Source: Vibrio sp. SCSIO 43135
Lineage (GTDB): Bacteria; Pseudomonadota; Gammaproteobacteria; Enterobacterales; Vibrionaceae
NCBI RefSeq assembly: GCF_023716665.1
Contig: NZ_CP071859.1
Location: 1,736,001 to 1,800,000, forward strand
Reading direction: 5' to 3'
Length of the DNA stretch: 64,000 nt
Shown: positions 9,885-18,881 of the stretch, piece by piece
Numbering within the stretch: the first letter of the stretch is position 1
How the letters are laid out: every line of letters starts with the position of its first letter
Program-made: the position numbers and the translations under genes
The notes under the pieces: model-generated
Told to the model about the DNA's origin: nothing
Databases searched by the model: none
What the model saw: the letters and a program-made list of their open reading frames with translations, nothing else

Positions 9885-11324
9885 ATGGGTTTTGCCTCAT
9901 TAGGTCTTTCTGCGCCAATCCTTAAAGCTATCCAAGAGCAAGGATACGACACCCCTTCACCTATCCAACAACAAGCGATCCCTGCGGTCCTTGAAGGAAA
10001 AGACGTCATGGCGGCGGCTCAGACTGGTACAGGCAAAACTGCAGGTTTCACATTGCCAATCCTTGAACGCTTAAGCCAAGGGCAAAAAGCGAAAGGCAAC
10101 CATATTCGTGCACTAGTGTTAACTCCAACTCGTGAACTGGCCGCACAGGTTAATGAAAATGTGGTGAACTACAGTCGCCATTTACGCGTTAGTTCTAATG
10201 TTGTGTTTGGCGGAGTAAAAATTAACCCTCAAATGCTTAAACTACGCAAAGGTAGTGATGTATTGGTTGCTACGCCTGGGCGCCTGCTCGACTTATACAA
10301 CCAAAACGCGGTTAAATTTTCTCAACTTGAAGTTCTGGTGCTGGATGAGGCCGACCGCATGCTGGATATGGGCTTCATTCGTGATATCCGTAAGATTTTG
10401 GATTTGCTGCCAAAACAACGCCAAAACCTTCTGTTCTCAGCCACCTTCTCAAATGAGATTCGCGACTTGGCAAAAGGGCTGGTGAACGACCCAGTTGAAG
10501 TGTCAGTTAACCCTGCTAACTCAACAGCGAAAACGGTAGAACAGTGTATCTACCCAGCCGATAAACGTAAGAAAGCACCTATGCTGGTAAAATTGATTCA
10601 AGACGGTGACTGGAAACAAGTGTTGGTATTTAGTCGAACTAAACACGGTGCCAACCGACTTTCTTACTACTTAAACGACCAAGGCATTACTGCGGCCCCA
10701 ATCCATGGCAACAAAAGCCAAGGCGCGCGAACAAAAGCATTGGCTGATTTTAAATCTGGTGATGTTCGTGTGCTTGTTGCAACAGACATTGCTGCACGTG
10801 GCATCGATATTCCGCAACTACCTCAAGTCGTGAACTTCGACTTACCGCATGTTTCAGAAGATTACGTACACCGCATTGGCCGTACCGGGCGTGCAGGTGA
10901 AGTGGGCCGCGCGATTTCACTGGTTTGTGCCGATGAAGCCAGCGAACTATTTGGCATCGAACGACTAATTAAGCAATTGCTACCTCGCCACGAACTAGAA
11001 GGCTTCAAGCCGACTAATATCTTGCCAGAGTCTAAGCTCGATACTCGGCCAATCAAGCCCAAGAAACCGAAAAAGCCTAAGAAGCCAAAAGTTGATCATG
11101 CGGATGGTCAGCGTTCGGGTGACAACGCTCGAGGTCACAAGCCAGCAGGTAAAAACAAGCGTCACTTTGGTAACAAACCAAACACCAAAGGTACGAATGA
11201 AGGCCAAAGAAAATCGAGTAATGGTGGCAAGCCAAACGGTAATAATGCGCAAGGAAAGAAACCTTCGGGCGCTAAACCGAATCGAAATAAGCCACGCAGA
11301 CCAAACGCTTCTGCGAACAAATAA
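9885..11324 (+). CDS. rhlE: ATP-dependent RNA helicase RhlE
   Basis: DEAD-box RNA helicase that remodels structured RNA in ribosome assembly and cold growth. Motifs appear in order: Q motif ([14 protein letters not shown]...TPIQ-like SPIQQQAIP), Walker A AQTGTGKT (~residue 45), PTRELA, DEAD at ~residue 155, SAT, then the second RecA domain with ARGID and HRIGRTGR. After about residue 385 comes a long Lys/Pro/Asn/Gly-rich basic tail, usual for RhlE and used for RNA binding. At 479 residues it is typical for Vibrio. It stands alone, with a strong terminator downstream. Confidence 0.95.
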   Translation: MGFASLGLSAPILKAIQEQGYDTPSPIQQQAIPAVLEGKDVMAAAQTGTGKTAGFTLPILERLSQGQKAKGNHIRALVLTPTRELAAQVNENVVNYSRHLRVSSNVVFGGVKINPQMLKLRKGSDVLVATPGRLLDLYNQNAVKFSQLEVLVLDEADRMLDMGFIRDIRKILDLLPKQRQNLLFSATFSNEIRDLAKGLVNDPVEVSVNPANSTAKTVEQCIYPADKRKKAPMLVKLIQDGDWKQVLVFSRTKHGANRLSYYLNDQGITAAPIHGNKSQGARTKALADFKSGDVRVLVATDIAARGIDIPQLPQVVNFDLPHVSEDYVHRIGRTGRAGEVGRAISLVCADEASELFGIERLIKQLLPRHELEGFKPTNILPESKLDTRPIKPKKPKKPKKPKVDHADGQRSGDNARGHKPAGKNKRHFGNKPNTKGTNEGQRKSSNGGKPNGNNAQGKKPSGAKPNRNKPRRPNASANK

Positions 11325-11342
11325 TCAAAAATCAACACGTAA

Positions 11343-11369
11343 AAAAAGCCGCGACGTTCGCGGCTTTTT
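11343..11369. terminator. Bidirectional terminator after rhlE
   Basis: AAAAAGCCGCG / CGCGGCTTTTT stem with a 5-base loop, T-run on both strands, 20 bp after the rhlE stop and before the convergent alcohol dehydrogenase gene. Confidence 0.9.
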
Positions 11370-11469
11370 AATGCTAGCAACTTGTATTAGCCCAAAGCAA
11401 ACTCAGGAAACTTAAAGAGTCAAAACTCTATAGCTTGGTGAAGAGACAAAGCCAATAGCTGACCAATGC

Positions 11470-12684
11470 CTAATGCGCACCAGCTACATTCGCTATAAGT
11501 TGCTCGCATTCGTCTTGCTTCATGTACCTTGGCACGGGGTAGTTCCATTGCGCTTCCAATAATGCTTGTTTGGCAATGTCGGTAATGTGCTCGTTAAGAA
11601 TATTGTCGAAAGACGCCGGTAGGCTGAGTTTTCGCTGTAGGTCACGAACATAGTCAATAAATGCTTGCGCTTTCATCTCTTGGCTAAGTTTCCCATCACA
11701 AGCACCCACTGCATCCGCGAGTTCCGCTAAACGTTCACTCGCTTCCTCTTTAGAAAATTCTAATACGTAAGGAAGAACAACGGCATTTGCCAACCCATGT
11801 GGCGTGCCATATTTTGCCCCCAGTGTGTGAGCGATGGCATGAACATAACCTAAACTGGCCTTAGTAAAAGCAAGGCCTGCATAGTAGGAAGCCAGTGCCA
11901 TGTTCTGCCTTGCCGTTGTGTTCTGGCCAAACAACACCGCCTTTTCCAAGTTTTCGTTGATCAATTTAATCGCCGCTAGAGCGTATCGATCGGTTTCGGC
12001 CGTCGCATTACCTGAAATATACGATTCTATCGCATGAGTTAATGCGTCCATTCCTGTTTGGGCGGTAATTGCCGGAGGCAGAGCCAGCATCAATGAAGGG
12101 TCGAGAGCCGCTGCAATCGGTACGAGTTTAGGATCGACTAACGGGGTTTTAGTGTGTGTCACTGGGTCGGATACCACCGCAGCAACCGTCACCTCGGAAC
12201 CGGTTCCCGCTGTTGTAGGCAATACAAACAACGGCGCTGGTGCTTTCCATACTTTCAGTAAACCCGTCAGCCGTTTAATCGACTTGTTGTTGGTAACGCG
12301 TGCGGCTATCACCTTGGCACAGTCTATTGAAGAGCCTCCACCAATAGCCACTATCCCATTGCATCGGTTTTGCTGATATAAAGACAGCCCCGCTTCTACT
12401 TGATGGTAAGTAGGATCAGGTATTACATCACTGTATACCACACACTGCACTCCCACCCTTTCAAACTCAAAGGTGAGCCGCTTAGCAAAGCCGAGTTGTT
12501 CGATACCTTTATCTGTCACGACTAAGACTTTATCGACACCCATGATGGCTACACTGTGACACAGCTGTTTCAGTGAATCTTTCCCAATAAAAAGAGTGGG
12601 TTTCGAAATAGGCAACACCTTGGCCGCAATTTTTAGCCCCTTCATGTAGATCTTATGCAGCAGGTAGTAAAGCCTCTGTTCCAT
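11470..12684 (-). CDS. Iron-containing alcohol dehydrogenase
   Basis: Group III (iron-dependent) NAD(P)-linked alcohol dehydrogenase of 404 residues, cytoplasmic. The nucleotide-binding motif GGGSSIDCAK is near residue 120 and PTTAGTGSEVT near 160. Metal ligands are expected in the segments TGMDALTHAIESY and AHTLGAKYGTPHGLANA, which contain the conserved Asp and His residues. The start at 12684 gives MEQRLYYLLHKIYMKG; the ATG thirteen codons later would also give a plausible protein. Monocistronic and convergent with rhlE. Substrate is unclear; related enzymes act on ethanol, butanol or other short alcohols and aldehydes. Confidence 0.9.
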   Translation of the reverse strand: MEQRLYYLLHKIYMKGLKIAAKVLPISKPTLFIGKDSLKQLCHSVAIMGVDKVLVVTDKGIEQLGFAKRLTFEFERVGVQCVVYSDVIPDPTYHQVEAGLSLYQQNRCNGIVAIGGGSSIDCAKVIAARVTNNKSIKRLTGLLKVWKAPAPLFVLPTTAGTGSEVTVAAVVSDPVTHTKTPLVDPKLVPIAAALDPSLMLALPPAITAQTGMDALTHAIESYISGNATAETDRYALAAIKLINENLEKAVLFGQNTTARQNMALASYYAGLAFTKASLGYVHAIAHTLGAKYGTPHGLANAVVLPYVLEFSKEEASERLAELADAVGACDGKLSQEMKAQAFIDYVRDLQRKLSLPASFDNILNEHITDIAKQALLEAQWNYPVPRYMKQDECEQLIANVAGAH

Positions 12685-12815
12685 CTTCGGCCTCAGATTT
12701 CCATAGTTGATAAGGTTAGACTAGGCAATACAACAGCTTATCTCTAGTTCACACCTCAAAGTTTTAAAACTTCGCTATACTTTTCTTATGGAGTTCAAAT
12801 AAGGACAAGCACGCT

Positions 12816-13103
12816 ATGGAACCTCTTGATAAAAATTACTTTGTCGCACCAAGCCATTGCCCTCAACAGGAAATTCGCAGCCTGTTTTCTGATCTCACCA
12901 ATAAAGTACTCCATCACATCGACTATGGCAGCGATTTAACAGGCGCTAGAAAAATCGTTGAGCAGATCCTGCAATATGAGCGCTACCAAAACCTCGATGA
13001 GCCTATTCAACAACGTCTCGAAAACGACCTTCTCAGTACATGCCATTACTGGGAAGAGCTATATCGTTACGACCTCTGTTGGCCGATCATTCGTACGCTC
13101 TGA
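12816..13103 (+). CDS. Small conserved-looking hypothetical protein
   Basis: 95 residues, not recognised. Composition is ordinary for a soluble, mainly helical cytoplasmic protein (Leu, Glu, Tyr-rich, e.g. QILQYERYQNLDEPIQQRLENDL). No signal peptide, membrane helix or metal motif. A GGAC ribosome-binding sequence lies about 10 bases before the ATG. Its codon use resembles that of its neighbours, which supports a real gene. It is divergent from the alcohol dehydrogenase gene and is followed by a long hairpin at 13141-13175. Confidence 0.6.
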   Translation: MEPLDKNYFVAPSHCPQQEIRSLFSDLTNKVLHHIDYGSDLTGARKIVEQILQYERYQNLDEPIQQRLENDLLSTCHYWEELYRYDLCWPIIRTL

Positions 13104-13140
13104 CACCCGCTTCACCTCGACTTTGGTTGCTTAAATGTAC

Positions 13141-13175
13141 GCTACAAGCATTGCTCGTTCAGCAATCTTTGTAGC
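13141..13175. repeat. Long imperfect hairpin
   Basis: GCTACAA-gc-ATTGCT, 5-base loop, AGCAAT-ct-TTGTAGC: thirteen paired bases around a 2x2 internal loop. No T-run follows on either strand, so it is a poor terminator; it may still end the small gene's transcript with help. Confidence 0.6.
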
Positions 13176-13317
13176 ATGCAGAGCCAACCTGGTTCATTTC
13201 AACGCCAGATTCCTATCCCGCTCGCTAAACGGTTTCCACATTCATTTAACCTTACTATGAGTGTTATTTTATTCTGTTTATTTGGCCAATACGCAGCTAA
13301 ATGCACTACATATAAAC

Positions 13318-13343
13318 TCTGAATATCTAGATAGATATTCAGA
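13318..13343. repeat. Perfect 26-bp inverted repeat, possible operator
   Basis: Arms TCTGAATATCTA and TAGATATTCAGA around a GA centre. It lies 240 bp upstream of the AGCS gene in an AT-rich stretch and has no T-run. The symmetry and near-zero loop suit a dimeric regulator better than an RNA hairpin. Confidence 0.65.
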
Positions 13344-13582
13344 ATTAGACCGTTCATCCTCCCCAAAAACACCCATTAATTGAATCAATAGATCAAATCA
13401 ATTCATTTTTATCGCAAATTTACAAAACTTACGCCAGGTCAAAATTTCAGCGAAACATTTTGCGCCCAGCGTTTTATTCCGAATAATGCAAAACGTTACA
13501 AAAATGTAACCAAACGCAACATATTAAACATAAAAGATATAAGTAAATGGTTTTATATAACCAATTTCAGACAGGATGAAAT

Positions 13583-15118
13583 ATGAATAATCGATTATTA
13601 CTCGCCTTATTGGGCAGTAGCTTGGCAACCAATGCTGCCGCTGAAGGCTTAGATGAGAAAATTAACGAAGTCGTCGCACCTATCGTCAACCCATTTGTAG
13701 GAATGATCTTCTCGACCATTCCTTTCCCTTTTACTGACGTACAGGTGCCTTGGATCGTTTTATGGCTGGTTGTCGCTGCACTGTTTTTTACCGTGTACCT
13801 AGGCTTTATCAACGTACGTGGTTTCAAGCATGCGTTGGAGTTAGTCTCTGGTAAGTACAGCAACCCTAAAGCCAAAGAAGATGGTGAGGTGTCACACTTC
13901 CAAGCGTTGACCACAGCACTGTCAGGCACTGTAGGTTTAGGTAACATCGCAGGTGTTGCTGTTGCTGTCTCTATTGGTGGTGCAGGTGCAACCTTCTGGA
14001 TGATCCTTGCCGGTTTACTGGGTATGTCTAGTAAATTTGTTGAGTGTGCATTGGGTGTTAAATACCGTAATACCAACCCTGACGGTACGGTATCGGGCGG
14101 CCCTATGTACTACCTAAGTAAAGGTCTTGCGAAACGTGGTAATGCTGCGTTTGGTCGTACACTTGCAGTCCTCTTCTCCGTGTTTGCTATTGGTGGTGCG
14201 CTGGGTGGCGGTAACATGTTCCAAGCGAACCAGGCGTTCAAACAAGTGGTTGGTGTCACCGGTGGTGACGCATCTTTCCTTGCGGATAAAGGCTGGTTAT
14301 TTGGTATCGTGTTAGCGGTCATCGTTGGGATCGTAATCATCGGCGGCATCAAGTCTATCGCGAAAGTCACCGAAAAAGTCGTGCCGTTTATGGCTGCGAT
14401 CTATGTAGGTGCTGCACTCATCATTATCGCGATTAACTACGACCGTATTGATGATGCATTTGGCGCAATCTTCCACGGAGCATTTACTGGTGAAGGTATT
14501 GCGGGCGGTGTAATTGGTGTACTTATCCAAGGTTTCAAACGTGCGGCATTCTCGAATGAAGCTGGTGTAGGTTCTGCTGCGATTGCACACGCTGCTGTTA
14601 AAACCAAAGAGCCACTTTCGGAAGGCTTCGTGTCGCTGCTTGAACCGTTCATCGATACCGTTGTAATTTGTACGATGACAGCCTTGGTGATCATCATTAC
14701 TGGTTACCTAGATACCGATACTGGCCTTGCAGGTGTCGAACTTACTTCTGCTGCATTTGGTAGTGCGATCAGCTGGTTCCCATACATTCTTGCAATCGCA
14801 GTTGTTCTATTTGCCTTCTCCACCATGATTTCTTGGTCGTACTATGGCTTGAAAGCATGGACTTACCTGTTCGGCGAAAGCAAAACAGCAGAACTTATCT
14901 TCAAAGTGAAATTCTGTGTGTTTGTGGTAATTGGCTCAGCAATGAACCTAGGCCCTGTTATCGACTTCTCTGATGCGATGATCTTCTCGATGGCATTGGT
15001 GAACATTATTGGCCTATACATCCTGGTACCAGAGATCAAGCGTGACCTTGCAGATTACTTAGCACGTCACAAGGCAGGGAAAGTTTACAACGTGACCCCT
15101 GTTAGCGACCAAGCTTAA
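13583..15118 (+). CDS. Sodium:alanine symporter family (AGCS) transporter
   Basis: Inner-membrane carrier that imports alanine or glycine with sodium. Family hallmarks are seen in [26 protein letters not shown] (~residues 113-140), [10 protein letters not shown] and [21 protein letters not shown] (~residues 320-340). About eleven hydrophobic helices are visible over 511 residues, with an N-terminal signal-like stretch ending at NAAA. The start is supported by an AGGATGAA ribosome-binding region. Monocistronic, with a strong terminator, and convergent with an AraC regulator. The inverted repeat upstream may be a control site. Substrate within the family (Ala, Gly, D-Ala) is inferred. Confidence 0.93.
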   Translation: MNNRLLLALLGSSLATNAAAEGLDEKINEVVAPIVNPFVGMIFSTIPFPFTDVQVPWIVLWLVVAALFFTVYLGFINVRGFKHALELVSGKYSNPKAKEDGEVSHFQALTTALSGTVGLGNIAGVAVAVSIGGAGATFWMILAGLLGMSSKFVECALGVKYRNTNPDGTVSGGPMYYLSKGLAKRGNAAFGRTLAVLFSVFAIGGALGGGNMFQANQAFKQVVGVTGGDASFLADKGWLFGIVLAVIVGIVIIGGIKSIAKVTEKVVPFMAAIYVGAALIIIAINYDRIDDAFGAIFHGAFTGEGIAGGVIGVLIQGFKRAAFSNEAGVGSAAIAHAAVKTKEPLSEGFVSLLEPFIDTVVICTMTALVIIITGYLDTDTGLAGVELTSAAFGSAISWFPYILAIAVVLFAFSTMISWSYYGLKAWTYLFGESKTAELIFKVKFCVFVVIGSAMNLGPVIDFSDAMIFSMALVNIIGLYILVPEIKRDLADYLARHKAGKVYNVTPVSDQA

Positions 15119-15164
15119 CAAAAGTTACTTATACCTATAGATAGGTTCAGTTATCTGAAATAAC

Positions 15165-15193
15165 ACAGCAGGCCAATTGGCCTGCTGTTTTTT
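15165..15193. terminator. Terminator of the AGCS gene
   Basis: Ten-bp stem ACAGCAGGCC / GGCCTGCTGT with AATT loop, followed by six T on the plus strand. Confidence 0.9.
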
Positions 15194-16106
15194 ATCCTAG
15201 TTTTTTTGGCCACTGGAGCTGTTGCCGATAACGGCTCGGAGTTAGCTTTTTATGCGCTTTAAAGTGGCGGTGAAACAAACTTACGTTGTTGTAGCCTGAT
15301 TCATTGGCAATCACATCAATGGGTTTGGAGGTACTTTGCAGCAAGTAGCATGCATACCCTATCCGTAAATGTTGAATGAACTGCGAAAAACTCATCTGCA
15401 TCGCTTTCTGAAAATGGCGCTTCAAACTGGCGCAACTAAACCCCGCAGCGATGGCGACTTGCTCTAATGACACTGGCTGCTGGTAGTGTCGGCTAATATA
15501 TTCGATCGCACGAACTAACCTCGAATCATTTACCGTTGCCCCAATCTCGGCGACGTTACCTATCGACTCCGCATGGGTATCCTGCGTTAGGTAATGTAGA
15601 AGCTGAACAAATAAGGCAAAACGCAGCAAAGGTTCTTTTTCTTCACACAGAGCTTCAATAATAGGCTTAGCTCGCTCAATACACCCTAAACTGTATGACA
15701 TGCCAGATTGACAATGATTAAAGTAGTCGATAAGTGAGTCAAACTCACCCAGTTGCGAGCGCCCTAGCCTATCAAACCAGTCACTGGGCACCATAATTAT
15801 GTAGCTAGAAACCTCTGTATTCGGCAATGCCTTTGCATTCCATGTATGTAAAGTTCCAGGCCGAGTGAGCAGTAAATCGGCCCTTGATATTGGATGAATT
15901 TGCGTGCCAACGTACCTTTCCCCACTCGCATTCAGAGTCAGGGTCAGCTCCCAGTCTTGATGGTAATGCCAGTTAAACGTCAGAGAAGTACGCGTCTTTT
16001 TATACGCGGTTAAACTCAACCCATAGGGATATGTTTGTATTTCTTGTAGCGCCAATTTAAGCTCACCAAAGATATGATATTGAGCTAATAATACATAGAT
16101 TCGCAC
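15192..16106 (-). CDS. AraC-family transcriptional regulator
   Basis: Regulator with an N-terminal cupin-like sensing domain (HYHQDWELTLTLNASGERYVG and ADLLLTRPGTLHTWN around residues 47-85 match the sugar-binding cupin pattern of the family) and a C-terminal double helix-turn-helix over the last ~100 residues (VSLEQVAIAAGFSCASLKRHFQKAMQMSF...YNNVSLFHRHFKAHKKLTPSRYR). 304 residues from the GTG at 16106; a TTG at 16055 preceded by GGTGAG would give 287 residues and is a credible alternative. It is divergent from the phosphatase-like gene, only ~66 bp away, and convergent with the AGCS gene; its target is unknown. Confidence 0.9.
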   Translation of the reverse strand: MRIYVLLAQYHIFGELKLALQEIQTYPYGLSLTAYKKTRTSLTFNWHYHQDWELTLTLNASGERYVGTQIHPISRADLLLTRPGTLHTWNAKALPNTEVSSYIIMVPSDWFDRLGRSQLGEFDSLIDYFNHCQSGMSYSLGCIERAKPIIEALCEEKEPLLRFALFVQLLHYLTQDTHAESIGNVAEIGATVNDSRLVRAIEYISRHYQQPVSLEQVAIAAGFSCASLKRHFQKAMQMSFSQFIQHLRIGYACYLLQSTSKPIDVIANESGYNNVSLFHRHFKAHKKLTPSRYRQQLQWPKKLG

Positions 16107-16172
16107 TAATGCGAAAACTACATCGCTGGTGAGTTGCTATTGTCTATGTGTCACCCACAAACGAGATCGAAC

Positions 16173-16613
16173 ATGACTAAAATTCTCTTTTTGTGTTCTG
16201 GAAATTACTACCGTAGTCGTTTCTGCGAACTGTACTTTAATCACCTAGCCGCTCATCATGCACTGCCACACAGAGCAAGCTCTGCAGCACTGCTAAGGGA
16301 TTTAGACAACACAGGAAATGAAGGCGCCATAGCCAAAGAAGTGCTCAACAAATTGAAAAGCTTAAACGCCCAGTTAATAGACGCCCATCGAATGCCGCGC
16401 ATCGCCCATAACGAAGATTTAATAAACGCTGATTTAGTTTATGCCGCAAGTGAATCAGAACATCGCCCCATGGTGGCACAACACTTTCCACATATGGTGA
16501 ACAAAGTGCACTTCTTCCAAGTCGAGGATGTACCAATCATGACACCAAACGAAGCATTTGCATTATTAACTGCAGAAGTCGACCAGTTAATTCATTCACT
16601 TCGTTCGGTGTAG
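16173..16613 (+). CDS. Low-molecular-weight protein phosphatase-like protein
   Basis: Small cytoplasmic protein of the LMW-PTP/arsenate-reductase superfamily. The P-loop FLCSGNYYRSRF gives the C-X5-R signature with Cys8 and Arg14 when translation begins at ATG 16173 (MTKILFLC, 146 residues). A longer frame from 16134 exists, but the P-loop normally lies within the first ten or so residues. The usual general-acid motif DPY near the C-terminus is not seen; the corresponding stretch reads VEDVPIMTPNEAF. It may therefore be a divergent phosphatase or a non-catalytic relative. Divergent from the AraC gene and followed by a hairpin that overlaps the stop of the convergent deaminase gene. Confidence 0.8.
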   Translation: MTKILFLCSGNYYRSRFCELYFNHLAAHHALPHRASSAALLRDLDNTGNEGAIAKEVLNKLKSLNAQLIDAHRMPRIAHNEDLINADLVYAASESEHRPMVAQHFPHMVNKVHFFQVEDVPIMTPNEAFALLTAEVDQLIHSLRSV

Positions 16614-16624
16614 TGAACGGTTAG

Positions 16625-16649
16625 AGTTGAGAGCGTTACGCTCTCAACT
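16625..16649. terminator. Stem-loop between convergent genes
   Basis: AGTTGAGAGC / GCTCTCAACT with a 5-base loop. It overlaps the stop codon of the deaminase gene. No T-run follows, so intrinsic termination may be weak. Confidence 0.45.
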
Positions 16650-17660
16650 TAGTGAATGTTCTAAGTGTGCCAGTATTCGATTTCTCATTTTGGCTTTACT
16701 CTCTTCATCAACAAAACTCGCCTCAACGGCATTCAGTGAAAACTGAGCGAGACTTGCTGAGCCTAGCGAATGGCTTTGTGCTACAGCGATAAAATTATCG
16801 TTCATATAGCCACCAAAATAGGCTGGATCATCAGAGTTGATGGTTACGCATAACCCCTTTTCGAGTAACTCGCATACATTGTGTTGATCCATGGTATCGA
16901 ACACTTTCAACTTGAGATTAGAAAGTGGGCAAACCGTTAGCGGCATTTGCAACTCCGCCAACTTTTCCACCAGCAAGGGATCATCAACACAGCGCACACC
17001 ATGGTCAACTCGAGCAACATGTAGCAACGACATTGCGTTGCGTATGTTTTCCGACGAACCTTCTTCCCCTGCATGTGCCACGGTTAAAAACCCTTCCTGA
17101 CGTGCTTTTTCAAACACTCGCTGAAACTTCTCTGGCGGGTGTCCTTGCTCCGAAGAATCTAAGCCAACAGCGATGATCTTATCTTTGTACGGCAGTGCTT
17201 GCTCTAGCGTCTCGAATGCTGCCTGTTCATCTAGGTGCCTTAAGAAACACATAATGAGCTGACTAGTTATACCGAGCTGAGATTCAGCATCACTCAGTGC
17301 CTTTGTTATCCCATTGACCACGGTTGAAAACGCAATACCTCTATCAGTATGAGTTTGAGGGTCAAAAAATATTTCAGTATGAATCACATTATCTTGCTGA
17401 CAACGCAATAAATACGCCCATGTCAGATCATAAAAATCTTGTTCGTGGATCAGAACCTGAGCGCCTTGATAATAGATATCAAGAAATGATTGTAGGTTGC
17501 TAAATTGATACGCCGCGCGCACTTCTTCAGGGGATTGGAATGGCAAAGGTATTTGATTGCGTTTCGCCAGTTCAAACATCATCTCTGGTTCTAACGAACC
17601 TTCTATGTGTAAATGAAGCTCAACTTTTGGTAACTGACGAATGAAGTTTAACTGTTCCAT
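16644..17660 (-). CDS. Adenine deaminase (adenosine deaminase family, ADE type)
   Basis: Zinc hydrolase converting adenine to hypoxanthine and ammonia in purine salvage. Metal ligands His16 and His18 lie in [20 protein letters not shown] carries the third His and catalytic Glu; VDHGVR and [10 protein letters not shown] supply the remaining His and Asp. True adenosine deaminases have RFSP and a different loop; here [11 protein letters not shown] and [14 protein letters not shown] are the signature of the adenine-specific branch (yeast Aah1 type), so I assign adenine. Start ATG 17660 has AGGAG at ideal spacing, giving 338 residues; a longer frame begins at 17699. Downstream of the EamA exporter on the same strand, 225 bp apart. 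Often misannotated as add. Confidence 0.88.
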   Translation of the reverse strand: MEQLNFIRQLPKVELHLHIEGSLEPEMMFELAKRNQIPLPFQSPEEVRAAYQFSNLQSFLDIYYQGAQVLIHEQDFYDLTWAYLLRCQQDNVIHTEIFFDPQTHTDRGIAFSTVVNGITKALSDAESQLGITSQLIMCFLRHLDEQAAFETLEQALPYKDKIIAVGLDSSEQGHPPEKFQRVFEKARQEGFLTVAHAGEEGSSENIRNAMSLLHVARVDHGVRCVDDPLLVEKLAELQMPLTVCPLSNLKLKVFDTMDQHNVCELLEKGLCVTINSDDPAYFGGYMNDNFIAVAQSHSLGSASLAQFSLNAVEASFVDEESKAKMRNRILAHLEHSLS

Positions 17661-17885
17661 GTACTTCTCCTCTCTCCATTCAAGCATTGCATAATGCAAA
17701 TAACTTCAATGATTTATTGTTATTTATTGAAGATAGTATACGGCTGTAAAATTGGCGATACCTGAGCCCCAAATAACCTCAAGTTCCATATTTCATCGCG
17801 AGATGCTTTGCAGCTAAACTGCTCTTGGCGACACACAGCGGCAATAAAGCCTCGATGATCTTACTCAATCATCGAGACTTCAGGA

Positions 17886-18779
17886 TTACTTCTGGCTAGC
17901 AAACCCTTGAACAGGTTTAGACGCAACTTTCGGGGCCCATACAATCAGCAGTATTCCTATTAAGAACATCCCACACGCTGCCATTTGAGCGGTCGATAGC
18001 AGTTCGTTATAAAACACATAACCACTCAGTAAACCAAATACTGGCACGAGTAAGGTTAACGGAGCCGCTGTGCTGAGTGGATACTTAATCAACATTTTAT
18101 TCCACACCCAGTAGCCAAACAGTGTGGTGGGGTACGCTTGGAACATTACGGCGTAAGTGGTGTTCCAATCCCATGCAGAATAAGCCTGAGTTACGACCTC
18201 GCTGCCGTGGAGTAGCATCGCTAACATCACGAGTGGCACAGGTGCGAACAACATTCCCCAGATGTTAAATGCAAATGCTTGTTTTACTTTGGATGCTTTA
18301 ACAATCACACCAATCAACGTCCACGACATGGCGCTAATCAAAATCAGCATTAAGCCAAATGAGGTCACATTACCATTAGTGCTCAATATCGAAATCAGAA
18401 GCCCAATTAGAGCCAACGAGACACCGACCTTCTTGCGTTTTGAAAGGACATCTTTGTAAACAACGATACCAACCACGATGCTAAATAGCACATTAGTTTG
18501 CAGTAACACCGACGACATCCCAGAAGATACGCCTGCCGTGATTGACCATGAAGCCATGCCCCAAACTCCAACACCGAACACCACTCCGTAGCTAATGATG
18601 TAACGCCAAGCCACATCGGGTTTGCGTACGAAAAAGACCAGAGGTATCACCGCGAGCGAAAAGCGTGCAGCAGTCATAATCAAAGGGTTTACCTCGGTTA
18701 CACCCAGTTTGATCATTGTAAAGTTGAACCCCCAAATCAGCATCACCAATGCGGACAGTAAGAAATCCTTCTGAGTCAT
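17886..18779 (-). CDS. EamA/DMT-family transporter
   Basis: Ten-helix inner-membrane transporter of the drug/metabolite superfamily, 297 residues, made of two EamA repeats (first starting at LLSALVMLIWGFNFTMIK, second at GLMLILISAMSWTLIGVIVK). Members export amino acids and related metabolites. GGAGAGAAAT before the ATG is a good ribosome-binding site. It is divergent from a MocR-type regulator with about 100 bp between the two starts, a common arrangement in which the regulator controls the transporter. The substrate is not evident. Confidence 0.9.
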   Translation of the reverse strand: MTQKDFLLSALVMLIWGFNFTMIKLGVTEVNPLIMTAARFSLAVIPLVFFVRKPDVAWRYIISYGVVFGVGVWGMASWSITAGVSSGMSSVLLQTNVLFSIVVGIVVYKDVLSKRKKVGVSLALIGLLISILSTNGNVTSFGLMLILISAMSWTLIGVIVKASKVKQAFAFNIWGMLFAPVPLVMLAMLLHGSEVVTQAYSAWDWNTTYAVMFQAYPTTLFGYWVWNKMLIKYPLSTAAPLTLLVPVFGLLSGYVFYNELLSTAQMAACGMFLIGILLIVWAPKVASKPVQGFASQK

Positions 18780-18881
18780 ATTTCTCTCCCATTTCTCAAA
18801 TTCTGACTAGAGTGTGACTTGTTCAGGCAAATCAATACAGATACAATTTTTGAAATAAAAAACAGTACAGTTAATTTAATC

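Larger units (their letters stand above)
13104..13582. other. 479-bp intergenic region upstream of the AGCS symporter gene
   Basis: No ORF of note. It contains a long imperfect hairpin (13141-13175), a perfect 26-bp inverted repeat (13318-13343) and an AT-rich stretch with repeated AACGTTACAAAAATGTAAC-like sequence just before the symporter gene. The last part probably holds the symporter promoter. A small RNA starting in this gap cannot be excluded. Confidence 0.5.

Noticed and set aside
9605..10009. 134-codon minus-strand frame spanning the yihG-rhlE gap
   Set aside because: It overlaps the start of rhlE and the N-terminus of the acyltransferase gene, and the translation has no recognisable features.
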